Assembly (NCBI RefSeq): GCF_016920785.2
Contig: NW_024609846.1
Span: forward strand, 110,164,831 to 110,228,830
Length of the DNA: 64,000 nucleotides
Source of the DNA: Ixodes scapularis
Lineage: Eukaryota > Arthropoda > Arachnida > Ixodida > Ixodidae
Reading direction: 5' to 3'
The notes beneath the pieces are model-generated. The model did not search any database and had not been told where the DNA came from. It was given only the letters and a program-made list of their open reading frames with translations. The translations under genes were made by a program, and so were the position numbers. This document shows positions 1 to 10,837 of this stretch, one piece after another (positions within the stretch are counted from its first letter, which is position 1; each line of letters starts with the position of its first letter).

Positions 1-255
1 CCGATGCTCCGGTCGGTTTAGAAAATGACTCGTGTACCCTCGTAGCTTAATGACATCAGCATCGTCGGTATACCAGGTTTCAGTAAGCATTATCGCGTCG
101 AAGGCGAAGCCCAACTGCGCAAAAAATAACTCAAGATCGTCAGACTTGTTTTTTGCTGATTGTGCATTTAGGTGGAAACATTTTATAGAAATTCCGCGTT
201 GCTGCTCGAGAACGTCTCTGAACTTGGATGGATGGATGTATCCTGAGCCTTCCAT
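1..255 (-). CDS. LINE ORF2, N-terminal endonuclease part (cut by window edge)
   Basis: The minus strand opens with an ATG at 255 and stays open to the window edge (85 codons). The protein carries the start of an APE-type endonuclease of a non-LTR retrotransposon: LNAQSAKNKSDDLELFF is the first strand with the conserved Asn, and LTETWYTDDADV holds the catalytic Glu. The enzyme would nick target DNA to prime reverse transcription. It lies 44 bp downstream of ORF1 in the same orientation, the normal order of a two-ORF LINE. The rest of the endonuclease and the reverse transcriptase are outside the window. A CR1/Jockey-like clade is my inference from the ORF1 type. No break is seen in this part. 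Confidence 0.8.
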   Translation of the reverse strand, partial: MEGSGYIHPSKFRDVLEQQRGISIKCFHLNAQSAKNKSDDLELFFAQLGFAFDAIMLTETWYTDDADVIKLRGYTSHFLNRPEHR

Positions 256-299
256 TATCGGGTTGGAAACACCAAAAAAAAATTATCGCTATAGTTTGT

Positions 300-1211
300 T
301 TATAGTATCCTGCTCAAGTCAGTCACGTCAGAGATAGTAAACACACGGTCCCCATCCTTCTTTCTGGCAAAGATTTTGCCATTTCGGTGCCACACGTACT
401 GAAACTCATGGTTTCTAGCCCATTCTCTGGTTTCCCAGAGTAGAGCTCTGCTTTGCTTCGTCAGGTTTTCTTGAAAATAGATGTTCCCTTGGCCACGCCT
501 CAGTTGGCCTTTTTTTGCTAGCCATTCGTCACGTTGCGGCTGGCGGGCAAAACGCACGATAATACCCGGAATTTTGCCAGGTTTCGAGGGAAGCCTATGT
601 GTATTTACTATATCAGCTGTGTCTAGCTCTGGTAATTGAAGCTTCACTCCAATTTCGTTAACACGTGCCAGAAGGTTCTCGTTTTCAACCAGCGGTACGC
701 CGTGGATTTCGAGATTCAGGCGTTGACTGCGCCATTCCATTTCGTTTAGTTCGCGTTTAAGCTGCTGTACTTCGGCAGTAGTGTTTAAGGTTTCAAGTTT
801 GTCGATCCGACTTTTTAGTTCTTTGATGTCGCTATCCTGACGACGGATGTGGTTGAGTATTTCGTCATATTTTCCGGATGACATCTATATAGCGCTTTCA
901 ATACCATCTACGGTATCTTTTAAGCCAAGAAGGCTATTTATCTTCTCATTTATGCTGACAAGCAAAGCTGGCACGTCGGATTCTTATTTTTTCTTTTGCT
1001 TTGTAGACTGGCTGCTTCTTTGTTTAGCCGTCGTGCAGGTGGCACAGCGCCACTTCTTCCGCTGGTTTTCGCTTTTTGAGTTATAATCCCCGAGTGTGAT
1101 GGTCGAGCATGCTCCTAGATGATATACATATTCACATTCACAGCAGGTAATAGCCGTTTCATCCTGAAGCAACGCTAGGTTACATGCAAGGCAAGTCGCT
1201 TCCGCGGCCAT
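300..1211 (-). pseudogene. LINE ORF1: PHD finger, coiled coil, RRM/FP25-like domain
   Basis: Starts at ATG 1211. Residues 1-75 form a PHD-type zinc finger (CLACNLAL, then CCECEYVYHLGAC, then CATC). A lysine-rich A-tract near 985 then shifts the frame. The next stretch (about 983-885) reads as amphipathic helix and ends in an in-frame TAG immediately before ATG 884. From 884 to 300 a 194-residue open segment holds a coiled coil (about residues 1-55) and a domain with EIHGVP, then THRLPSK, then IIVRFARQPQRDEWL, typical of LINE ORF1 proteins related to baculovirus FP25. The product would be an RNA-binding chaperone of the retrotransposon RNP. One frameshift and one stop make it probably non-functional, though the copy is young enough to read nearly throughout. 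Family assignment is from recognised motifs only. Confidence 0.75.
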
Positions 1212-1305
1212 TTTCTACCACGTACAGATACAAAATAATCAGTCGCTTGGCAGCAGTTGCAGCGCAGAAGATGAAGGTAAAGTACCACCAGCGGGGGACA
1301 AACCT

Positions 1306-2532
1306 GGGTGATGTAAGAAGACTCGCGTTAGATAGCTGTCCAGTCTGCTGTCACTGCTGCCAAGTGAAAAACTTTCGGCAGCATGCAGCCTTTTGTAGCC
1401 TCCCCGATGGTGACGTCAGGAAAGGTGGCGGCGTTGCTCTCTGTGGGTGGTGCGGTCCGGCGGCGCTGCTCTCTGTGGGCGGTGCGGTCCGGCGGCGCTG
1501 CTCTCTGTGGGCGGTGCGGTCCGGCGATGATCGGCACGTGCAGATGACGCAGCACGGCGTTTCTGGGTGATGTAAGAAGACTCGCGTTAGATAGCTGTCC
1601 AGTCTGCTGCCACTGCTGCCAAGTGAAAAACTTTCGGCAGCATGCAGCCTTTTGTAGCCTCCCCGATGGTGACGTCAGGAAAGGTGGCGGCGCTGCTCTC
1701 TGTGGGCGGTGCGGTCCGGCGGCGCTGCTCTCTGTGGGCGGTGCGGTCCGGCGATGATCGGCACGTGCAGATGACGCAGCACGGCGTTTCTGGGTGATGT
1801 AAGAAGACTCGCGTTAGATAGCTGTCCAGTCTGCTGCCACTGCTGCCAAGTGAAAAACTTTCGGCAGCATGCAGCCTTTTGTAGCCTCCCCGATGGTGAC
1901 GTCAGGAAAGGTGGCGGCGCTGCTCTCTGTGGGCGGTGCGGTCCGGCGGCGCTGCTCTCTGTGGGCGGTGCGGTCCGGCGATGATCGGCACGTGCAGATG
2001 ACGCAGCACGGCGTTTCTGGGTGATGTAAGAAGACTCGCGTTAGATAGCTGTCCAGTCTGCTGCCACTGCTGCCAAGTGAAAAACTTTCGGCAGCGTGCA
2101 GCCTTTTGTAGCCTCCCCGATGGTGACGTCAGGAAAGGTGGCGGCGCTGCTCTCTGTGGGCGGTGCGGTCCGGCGGCGCTGCTCTCTGTGGGCGGTGCGG
2201 TCCGGCGATGATCGGCACGTGCAGATGACGCAGCACGGCGTTTCTGGGTGATGTAAGAAGACTCGCGTCAGATAGCTGTCCAGTCTGCTGCCACTGCTGC
2301 CAAGTGAAAAACTTTCGGCAGCATGCAGCCTTTTGTAGCCTCCCCGATGGTGACGTCAGGAAAGGTGGCGGCGCTGCTCTCTGTGGGCGGTGTGGTCCGG
2401 CGGCGCTGCTCTCTGTGGGCGGTGCGGTCCGGCGATGATCGGCACGTGCAGATGACGCAGCACGGCGTTTCTGGGTGATGTAAGAAGACTCGCGTCAGAT
2501 AGCTGTCCAGTCTGCTGCCACTGCTGCCAAGT
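1306..2532 (-). repeat. 227-bp tandem array in the LINE 5'UTR position
   Basis: The unit begins GGGTGATGTAAGAAGACTCG at 1306, 1565, 1792, 2019, 2246 and 2473. The first period is 259 bp and the others are 227 bp. The difference is one 32-bp internal subrepeat (GCGCTGCTCTCTGTGGGCGG start), present three times in the first unit and twice in the rest. The last unit is cut at about 2532. Copies differ at only a few positions. Each full unit contains a palindromic TGACGTCA (CRE-like) and a CACGTG E-box. On the minus strand the array lies directly upstream of the ORF1 start at 1211, so it may be a monomeric LINE promoter; an ordinary minisatellite is the alternative. Confidence 0.8.
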
Positions 2533-3105
2533 CTGACGGGCCGACGATGGCGATCATCGTCCCGTCGACGCAACCGATGACGCCGGGTTTCCTGCCGAGC
2601 CGTTAGAAGCCCCTCTCGACTTTGTCCCTCTCGCCGGCTGTCTGGAGAAAGTCGATCCAGCCGCGCCGGATCCCCAGACACTGCACAATAGCGAGGGACA
2701 CAGCCCGCACAACGATGCTGACTGTAGCCTGATCCCTCGCTATGTGCTCGTCGCTCGCCACCATGCCCTGAAAACTCCCCGTGGCGTAAAAGCGAAGTGC
2801 GCGCAACACTTGCCGTTCCACAGTCATCACCACGAACGTCGCAGCCTCCTCAACTCAGGCTCCTCGCGCAGTTCTTCGCACAACCAACGGACCACATTCT
2901 TGGTGAGAAGGTACTGCCTCCGAAAAGCTTCCTCCGGTAGTTCAAAGGCATCGCGGTGCTGCCGGTAAAACCTTTCCGGAGAAGAAAGAAGTTCCACAAT
3001 AGGAAAGCCGTCACTCTGCCTCCAAGACGCCGTCGACGCCGTGTTTCCCATTGCGAAGAGGCAAAGAGAACAACGACAGATTCGTTTCCTTTTCAGACGA
3101 AACAC
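2533..3105 (-). pseudogene. PIF/Harbinger (HARBI1-like) transposase, N-terminal part
   Basis: Minus-strand segments in two frames make the N-terminal half of a HARBI1-type transposase. The first segment (3105-2827; a better start may be the ATG at 3051) contains RFYRQHRDAFELPEEAFRRQ. The second (2833-2603) has RALRFYATGSFQGMVASDE and an HTH-like region. After an in-frame stop at about 2605 the sequence PGVIGCVDGTMIAIVGPS follows, which holds the first catalytic Asp (CVDGT). The gene is then cut exactly where the 227-bp array begins. A frameshift near 2830, one stop and the missing catalytic C-terminus make it dead. The simplest reading is that the LINE inserted into it, so its remainder would lie left of the window. 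Confidence 0.75.
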
Positions 3106-4752
3106 CGAGGAAACGATACGTCAAAGTGTTGTCACTTCCGGTGGGGGCGGTTCGCCGTCTCCGCCCACATTTTCGTAGGGAACTTTCGTCATTCGAGCCT
3201 CAACCAATCAGATCCGATGTTGTCACTTTCGTTCCTTTTGGGAGAAACGAAACATTTGTCCAACATAGGTCCCCAGATCTGCGAGTGCTTGCCGGGCAGT
3301 TTTTCTTTTTTTTCGCTTGATACTACGCCATTTACGTGGATTCGCGGAACAAGTCCCGCTACGTTTTGAGTGACATGAGTGGCAACTTAGCAACTAGTCC
3401 AGGATGGCACTGGTCATTATCGGTAGACCCTCTCTCGCCGAAGAGAATCCTTGGAGTTCGTGTGCAAATGTTCTCGTGGCGGATAAAGCGGGACGTATGG
3501 ATACGAAAGACAGGTGAGAAACAACTTATTTACGCGTTTTCTTGGTCACGTAAGACGCGAGCAAAGTGCTGCAGTGGATTTTTTTTTTTAAATCTCGTGA
3601 TAGAATGGAACGTTGTTCTTCGTCGTTATCCGCGTACTGTTGTGTTGACATTTGTAAATATGCGTGGTAATATTCTAGTTTCTATTGGAAAGTGAATAAC
3701 AAGTTTGCGATTATTGAGAGTGCGTTGTTGGTGCTTATGTGTGTATTTATACTAATGTTACTTTATTGTCTTCACCGCGTTTATACTAGAATCTTAACTG
3801 TATTAAGGTTACAGTATTGTTGTATACAGAACAAGTTATATTTTGTTCTAAGGCAGCTCAAGCCCATAGGGAGAAGTAATTTTGTTGACTGAATAGTAAG
3901 TTTAGTACCCCAGCCACACAAAAAGGTTAATATATTTTCATTAAATGATATGGGATTTAATCAGTTCGCGGTCTTGAGTGATTATGCGAGCGTCTCAAGT
4001 TGATTTGTCGACCCCATAATCATTCGATCAAAATTACATTATTTTTGAAATGTGGGGCGGGGCATAAGGGAAAGATTCAATGACTGTACGCGATGACAGT
4101 CTCTTACATGATCGTAAGTGACACTTGTCTAGCCGTGTCCGTGTTGACTACGTCTACCTGCTTTTAACTGTGATCCGTTTTGCCGTGTCCAATCACTGCG
4201 TGTTTTGCCATTTTGTTGAAGTATTGCTGTATAAAACATGCATTCCTATAGCCGAAATTGCGACTCAATGTTTTTGACTTAAAACAATCACATTTTTCTA
4301 TAGACGTCTTATACGCATACCTCGTGCCATTTCGTACCGATTATTTAGGGGGGTAATGTTTCACCCGTGTAATAAAATGTTTTCTAGACCCGTTGCTATG
4401 TGCAGCATTCATTTCAAATAATAGCACACGCGTATATGACTGAAAGCGCGTTACAACGGTCGATCCACGCGCGTTGCCTTCGCTTCGACGCGCGCCCCCG
4501 ATGGCTTTCCGTTGCGACGTCACGAGAAGAGAGCTACGGTCTTATTTCTAGGAGGCGTTGCCTGGTGGGTTGTTGGGTTGACGTTTGTATGTGCCGTGTA
4601 TGTGTATGCGCTCAATGTATATATTCAGCTGATGATTGTGGTATGCCGATTGTATCTACATGTGTGTATAATAAAGGTGCCAAAAAAACCCCGAAGCGTT
4701 ATGGTGGCGTGAGCAAACAAAAATATTTTGTAGCACATGAATTGGGCGGTAT
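3106..4752. other. No gene recognised
   Basis: The first part (to about 3370) may be the 5' flank and terminus of the Harbinger copy, but I could not find its inverted repeat. The rest is AT-richer with only short open frames and no recognisable domain. Confidence 0.4.
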
Positions 4753-4933
4753 CTATAGTCCGTTGCAACTCGAGAAGGCAGGGCGAGGGCAAGACGGGCC
4801 GAGGAGGAGGACGCAGACGGAATGCTAAAGGGAGAAGGAGGTTTCCCCCTTTCTTCTCCAGCGTTCCGTCTGCTTCCTCCTTTCCGGCCCGTCTTACCCG
4901 CGCCCTATAATCTTGAGTTGCAACAGACTATAG
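4753..4933. repeat. 181-bp imperfect palindrome (foldback MITE)
   Basis: CTATAGTCCGTTGCAACTCG at the left is matched by the reverse complement at the right end (CTTGAGTTGCAACAGACTATAG). The arms of about 85 bp continue through GACGGGCC and TCCGTCTGC blocks to a CCCTTT/AAAGGG centre near 4840. It looks like a small non-autonomous foldback element. I saw no clear target duplication. Confidence 0.65.
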
Positions 4934-5260
4934 CGCCGAGGCTCCAACTTCCAAGTACTGTATGGATATACGGGCGATATCCGGCGGGTACTCCGACGAC
5001 TCGATTGACCTTGGATTAACACACGATGTCCGGCGTGCACTGAGCCGACGCTGCTAGTACTCTATAGATATACTCGGCGTCCGGTGGGTACTCAGCCTGA
5101 CGGTGAAGGTACTCGAGTGATATTGTGTTGGTACTGCCCCGCTTTTGAAACGATGTTGTCTAGACATCATGTGGATGGGAAGAACCGTATATTCTGAGTA
5201 TTTGCCAACAATATTGTGTAGATACTCGCCTAATATTCTTGTGCCGCTTGGGCTTAATCC

Positions 5261-5923
5261 GTAATATACTACTATTAATGTTTGCGAAGCGCACGAATAA
5301 TTTCTAACCGCCGAATGTCGAACTTCGGCAAATATGTAAATTTTTTTGCCGAAGTAATTTGTCAGATTAAAGTTGAATGTATGTTTTATTTAGACACGAG
5401 AAGAACAGCACACAAGGACGAAAACACAAAAAAGACACACGCAAGCGGCTTGTGTGTCTTACTCTAATTTATTTACTCGAAGTATACCCTCAATTTTCTC
5501 TCGGTAATGAAAAAACAGCAAACACACAAAATAAACATAAAGATCAAGAGCCTCATTTTAAGTGCACAAATGGGAACAAGAAAATCAAAACAAAATATAT
5601 CGGACTACGCTTACCTGCAGGAAACAGTGTTAAAAACTGTCACGAGATGCGTCCATGGTAGCAGGCCTCGACGAAATTACCCTACAACGTTGCCGCACAA
5701 AGAAAGAAATATATTTAATCAACTTAAAATAATGAAAACTTGAGTCATATCTAACTCGCCTACTGAATGATCAGACTTTTAGAAATGCCTGATCACACTC
5801 AAAGGAAATGCCAAGAAAATAAAATTGCTAAATATAATTGCTGGTTTCGCTTCCGGTAACAACTTCATAACCTTATTCAGTAATATACTACTATTAATGT
5901 TTGTGAAGCGCACGAATAATTAG
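5261..5923. repeat. About 43-bp direct repeats flanking a 577-bp segment
   Basis: AATATACTACTATTAATGTT, continuing as TTGCGAAGCGCACGAATAATT, occurs at about 5262-5302 and again, one base different, at 5880-5921. The segment between contains a short CACAAGCCGCTTGTGTG-type palindrome near 5435-5460 and motifs that resemble Penelope 3' ends elsewhere in the window (5395-5460). This could be an insertion with a long target duplication or a tandem duplication. Confidence 0.45.
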
Positions 5924-7380
5924 CTCAGACATTCATATTTGGTATTTCAAGGTAACGTGACATTTTGCCAAACCAGTTATTAAACCTCGTTAAATTAAAA
6001 AAAAACAAAAAAAACGTGATATTAAAAATCAGTGTTGAACAGTGACTTTAACAAATATCAAGGACGCTCAGAATTAATCGCGCTGGATGGCCTGTGCCGC
6101 CAATGAATGCCTGATGGACTACTCCTCTGCGAAAAAAAAGAAAACCACCATCTTATGAGATTTCCAAATATTTCATCAGATCCTAATTTTAACGTCCGAC
6201 GCGACACCAGCAGCCACAAGAAGAGAAAACCTTCTACCCCCTCACGCCTTAAACGTAGGCGACCCCTGGTTCAAAAGGCGTCTTGTCGCCCGGCTCTAGG
6301 CTCGCCGGGTCGCCTCTCTCCCCCTTCCTCCACCCGCACACACATACACAGGGAAAAGCTCCTGGCTACGCCACAGGTTAGCGTATGTCAACTTTCTAAA
6401 TATGCACTAGTGCAAGCGACAGTCATTCCTGTTCTTGCTCTTTATGAACTTCGATGGCCTATACCGCGTTCGCGCCACACACTAATTTTATCGAACACTC
6501 GACGCCTTCAAACGTGCAAACATGTCCGCCAACCCTTTGTCTAAGGAAGACGGAGTAGCTTTCCCGGGGCAGTCATAACCGATGCTAACTGCCGCCCACG
6601 CAGAACCTTTCCTTACGTGCATACGGTGCACACGACTTGGATCTTCGACTGAAGTCAATGCAGCACTCTGGGTGACTTCCTAACAAGAGACTGAGCCGAT
6701 CAGAACAATAGAGAACGTTCCTGCGCTGAGACGCCTCCGTCGAACGTTCGAGTAGAAAGACCGTTATGAACGGAGGGGAGCGTCGGCGGGGAACGCGCTC
6801 GGCACCGGGCAGGCGCTCTCCCACGCATGCGCGAAGAATGACGTTTCATGCGAGAAGACCAATTAGCGAACTCGTTTGCGCCTTCCTACAGCCAATCGCA
6901 GCGCCCGGGCTCTGGCAGTGCCCAAACAGGTGCACCCTCTGGGAGGTAATACTTACTTTCTTGGTGCTCCTTCGCGGCAAACGTCACCGTGTAGCATTAC
7001 ATTCTTAGTGCCTGCTGCGCATGAGGAGGTAACAAGCGGAGCGCTTTCCCCCCTGGCCGGGAGGAGGGTAGTAAAGGAGGTTTGTTACCTCCTTTTGGTC
7101 CCCTTTTTTCTAAGAGTGTACTGCGGCAGCGTCTTCGAGGTACCCCGTGTCTAAGCAACGAAGCCTTGCGCCAGTTGGTGAGACGGGCGAGAAAAGCGGA
7201 CTGTCCACGCGAACCATCACCAAAGCTCAACATCGAATGTCAGTTCAGGACCTAGTTGGACAGGCCTACCTACGTTGCTACTCCACATGAGGAGATGGAG
7301 CTCGTCTTCTAATCTTTTTATACGGACGACATCCTGAAGCGACTGACCAACGTTACAATGTGGTTAGTTGGTTGATTACG
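5924..7380. other. No gene recognised
   Basis: Only short frames are present. A GC-rich stretch around 6740-6930 with CpGs could be an old promoter or element end. An interrupted GAGGTAAC/GTTACCTC inverted repeat lies at about 7025-7092. Confidence 0.3.
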
Positions 7381-7870
7381 GGCTTTATGGCCAAAGCTTC
7401 TACGGCCATACTGCGCCAAGCTTGTTTAGTTGGAGCACCCATACAAAAACGGTCTATGGTCGGCTATAGAAAGCCCCTAGCATGCCGGCTATAAAAAATT
7501 GCCCAATTAGCTATAGCCACTTTGATGGCCGTCTATAGGTTGTTTTTTGGTCTCGCCTATGGAGGTCTATAGCTTTTTCAGCGGGAAGCTAAAGAATTTT
7601 GAATTGTTTAATCTATGGGTCTTTATGGAAAGGATGCTATAGCCGCCTATGGCTTTTCTTTCGTTCCCTCAGCCGCCTATTGTTTCTTGTGTGGTCCGCT
7701 ATAGAGATCTCTATGGAATACTCCGTGGATCTTTTAGACACCTTGCTATAGCAACCTACGGCTTTTTCTATGGTTTCTTTAGCCTTCTATTACTCTCTGT
7801 ATGGTCCGCTATAGCTTCTTGTAAAGCCCGTCCTATGGGTCCCTTTACCACTGTCCTATAGCTGCCTGTA
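7381..7870. repeat. Degenerate CTATAG / CTATGG interspersed repeat block
   Basis: Over about 490 bp the hexamers CTATAG, CTATGG and their variants recur roughly every 15-40 bp in both orientations, as in GCTATAGCCGCCTATGGCTT. The pattern resembles subterminal binding-site arrays of DNA transposons more than a simple minisatellite. No terminal inverted repeat was identified. Confidence 0.45.
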
Positions 7871-9765
7871 GTTGTTTTTTTTTACACAATCGTATGAAAT
7901 GTGAAACAAATTATTTGTTGTCACTGTACACCTTAAAAGAAAAAAAAACGAAACCTTGTATTTAGATATAAAAGAAGGGTGAATATCTCGATCTCATTTA
8001 AGACGTGTAATTTTTTATCAAGCCACTTAAAACATAAAGGAAACCCTTAAAAAATTCACTCACCCAGGTGTTCACAAAAAGGTCATGTAAACAAACACAA
8101 GGAATTGTTTTCAATCCTCCTAGAAGTTTATTACACACGGCCCGTTCTGTAAACAACTACAAAATAAGCAATCGATAAAATATAAGAAGGTACTACTAGC
8201 TGTTCTAGAACTGAGAAGATTGCACAGCAAACAAGAACCAAGGATAATTCCTGGATACTATGGAGTCTCAAGGCAGCCGGCCGAATTTTTTCCTCGAAAT
8301 TCTTCTGCCAGTCACCACCCATTGGCGCTGCAATCAGTTCATCGAACGACGTTTCATCGACAGGCTGTTTTATCAACACGAGATGTTTATAAACGACTAA
8401 AAAATGTTTCTTTTTTCTTTTTTCTTTTTTGTAATAACTTTCTGCAGACTCCCCAAGAAGTGGCGTGAACGGGTGTGTTGGGTCGGTGAGCACGCACCTC
8501 AGGAATGTAGGCGTGACGAAATGTCCCTGCAGCGTGCAATTCGCGTAACCAGTGTCAATGAAACATTAGTGTCGACTAAACGTGTGTCCAGGAAACGTGT
8601 ATCCACAACAAAGGTGTCCATCAAACGTGTTTTAACAAAACGCAGAGAGAATAATAAAGTCAGTATTCTACCTACAGTTTTCACATGATTTCAGGCAGCT
8701 AATTGCAGGTGACTGCGGTAGAATTTCGGGAAAATCATTTTTCCTGCTGCCAGACGCTAGACACTGCAGAATGGTCAATTGTCGCCGAATATGTTACCGC
8801 GCACTTACGTAGAAAATACCGGACTTGAAAGATGTAATCCGAGATATATGTCGACACGCGCACTACAGAACAACCACTCAAACACAAAACCGAGAAGGAA
8901 GGGATCCGTGAAGATTCACCACGATGTAGCACAAACTGTCGTTTGCGGAACCGAGCACTGAACGCATCACAAGAATGTCTTGGGTTTTGACGAAATCGCT
9001 TCTCACCGACATACGGATAGGAGTTTTCGATCGAGATACCTTTTATCATAAAGCGAAATCCACAGCAGCCCCGTGGGCCGCACGACACGCGAAACTATGT
9101 CCGCAAGCAGGCATTCCGGGATTGGCAACGGCTAATGCGTCATACGTCGAACAACGTGATCACGCTTCTTCCGTTACATGTGCACAGAGAGCGGAGTCAA
9201 GTGATAAAATGTCTACGGTTTATTGGTCCGGCGAGAGCGGACCTTCTACAACGCTCTCGGCTTAGGGAGAGAGTGAAAAAGAGAGAAGGAGTTGGAAAGC
9301 AGAGCCCCTTCAAGGCCAGAACGGGGGTGCGATCACAAAGACTAATCTTCAGGGGCATAACAACAATGAAGACTACGAGAGGATGTGTCACTTGTATCCT
9401 CTGGAAAGTTCGACCCAAGGTTGATAGTGCAGTGGATGCTATGTGTGACCTTCGGCTTAAGGCAAGTGCCGTGTTCTGCGTTATCACCAGCTTCGAGGCT
9501 GTAGTCACGTGACCCTACTCGGAGAACGGATTGGCCTAAAACTCGTGTAGCGTCTAATTTGATGTCAATACCGAGTGAACAGGACAGCTCCAGAAGTGAC
9601 CCCAACCTGGCCCAGATTGAAGATGTCATGTTTTAAGCCGTGTTACCCACATTATATTTTAAAATAAAGGACCAACGGCGAATATGTTTTTCCGGACGAT
9701 GAATGTATCAAAGATTCAAAGTTTTTACGAACCCGCCGAAAGCCAAAATAAACCGCGGAGCTGGG

Positions 9766-9772
<7 letters not shown>
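7871..9772. other. No gene recognised
   Basis: Short frames only. At 8339-8393 and 8570-8640 there are short repeats of a TTTCATCGA / AAACGTGT kind, loosely like the MULE terminal repeats at 50.6 kb. The support is too weak to call an element. Confidence 0.3.
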
Positions 9773-9850
<78 letters not shown>

Positions 9851-9867
9851 ATATATATATATATATA

Positions 9868-9904
<37 letters not shown>
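9773..9904. repeat. (TA)n microsatellite
   Basis: About 130 bp of almost pure TA, interrupted twice by TACCAT at about 9846-9850 and 9866-9870. It lies upstream of the gypsy leader at 10066 and may sit inside or at the edge of that element's LTR. Confidence 0.95.
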
Positions 9905-9906
<2 letters not shown>

Positions 9907-10065
9907 GAGGAGTGTCTAGCGAAGGACTATGCCAGGCGCACGTGCCGCGCAAGTGCCACGAGGGGACGAATAAGGGATGGGAAAGACGACGACGACGGAC
10001 CGGGGGGAACGTGCAGTTAGGTTCTGGGATTAAAAGGCGGATAGTAAAGTTTCCATCCTAACAAG

Positions 10066-10083
10066 TGGGGGCTCGTCAGGGAT
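10066..10083 (+). promoter_or_regulatory. Retrotransposon primer-binding site, tRNA-Pro type
   Basis: TGGGGGCTCGTCAGGGAT differs at one base from the well-known tRNA-Pro primer-binding site. It follows CTAACA (probable LTR end, about 10063) and precedes the gag start at 10089 by 5 bp. The LTR start was not located. Confidence 0.65.
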
Positions 10084-10088
10084 CGAAG

Positions 10089-10837
10089 ATGGACAACCTG
10101 GAGGTGCCGGGTGAACTGATAGCCCGCCTTTTAAGAAAAAACGACGGATCCGCGATGCAGCGGGAGCAAGTTTTGTTCAAGTGCGCCAACTGCTACTGAC
10201 TGCTGCAGTGCCCCCAGCCAGCGAACCCGAGGTGACCGCGGCTGCAGTCCACCCGTCTGGCGGCCCTCTGCCAAGAATTGCGGCGCAGTTGCCGAAGTTT
10301 ACAGGCTTCAGTGATCGACAGACGCCCGAAGATTTTATCGAGAGGCTAGAAAACTTTTGCTTGATTACGGGAGTCACCACTAAAAACCGTCTCAGCCAGG
10401 TTGTTCCGGCTGCACTGGAAGGGAGCGCCAAATTATGGTGGCGTTTTATCGGTGACTTCGGCAGTTGGGATGATATCAAGACGGCGTTTCGTGCCGAGTT
10501 TGCCTCAATCGACGCCAAGCGACGTCTAAAAGACGAGTTGAGACACCGCACTCAACACCCCGAGGAGAACCTCAAGGAATTCATTTACACCATCGCCGAA
10601 TTTCACGAGAGAATCGGGGAAGAGGTGCCCGACTCGGAAAAGGTCGACCGCGTGCTACGCCAAATGCCCCAGCTCCAGAATTTGGCGGAAGGGACGGAGT
10701 ACGCGAATTCGAGCGAGCTTGCCAAGGCAGCGGATTGCCTTATGGAGCGTGCCTGGCGGCGTCTTCAGTACAAGCCGCCCCCTACAAGAAGCAGCCAGGT
10801 GGCCCGTGACCTAGCTTTCCGGGCCACCATCCCTTGA
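10089..10837 (+). pseudogene. Ty3/gypsy gag, 5'-end copy
   Basis: ATG at 10089 just after the primer-binding site opens a frame that hits TGA at about 10199. A one-step frame change around 10180 enters a 218-codon open stretch. That stretch has the retrotransposon gag core: LPKFTGFSDRQTPEDFIERL, then AALEGSAKLWWRF, then SWDDIKTAFRAEF, then DELRHRTQHPEENLKEFI. Gag would form the virus-like particle around the RNA. No CCHC knuckle follows. At 10837 the frame ends and the sequence changes to AT-rich non-coding DNA, so only the 5' end of the element is present. Intact gag core and PBS but missing pol indicate a 3'-truncated copy. Confidence 0.75.

Noticed and set aside
1184..2681. Long frames inside the 227-bp array, and the idea of a CRISPR array
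   Set aside because: The frames are open because the unit length and composition allow it. Units are 227 bp and contiguous with no unique spacers, so it is not CRISPR.
6107..6544. A 145-codon plus-strand frame as a host gene
   Set aside because: Low-complexity composition, no recognisable domain, no splice or promoter support.
8339..8640. A second MULE-like element with TTTCATCGA ends
   Set aside because: Only a few short repeats match, boundaries are not visible and no duplication is found.
9652..9952. Open frames on both strands encoding (YI)n
   Set aside because: They are translations of the TA microsatellite.
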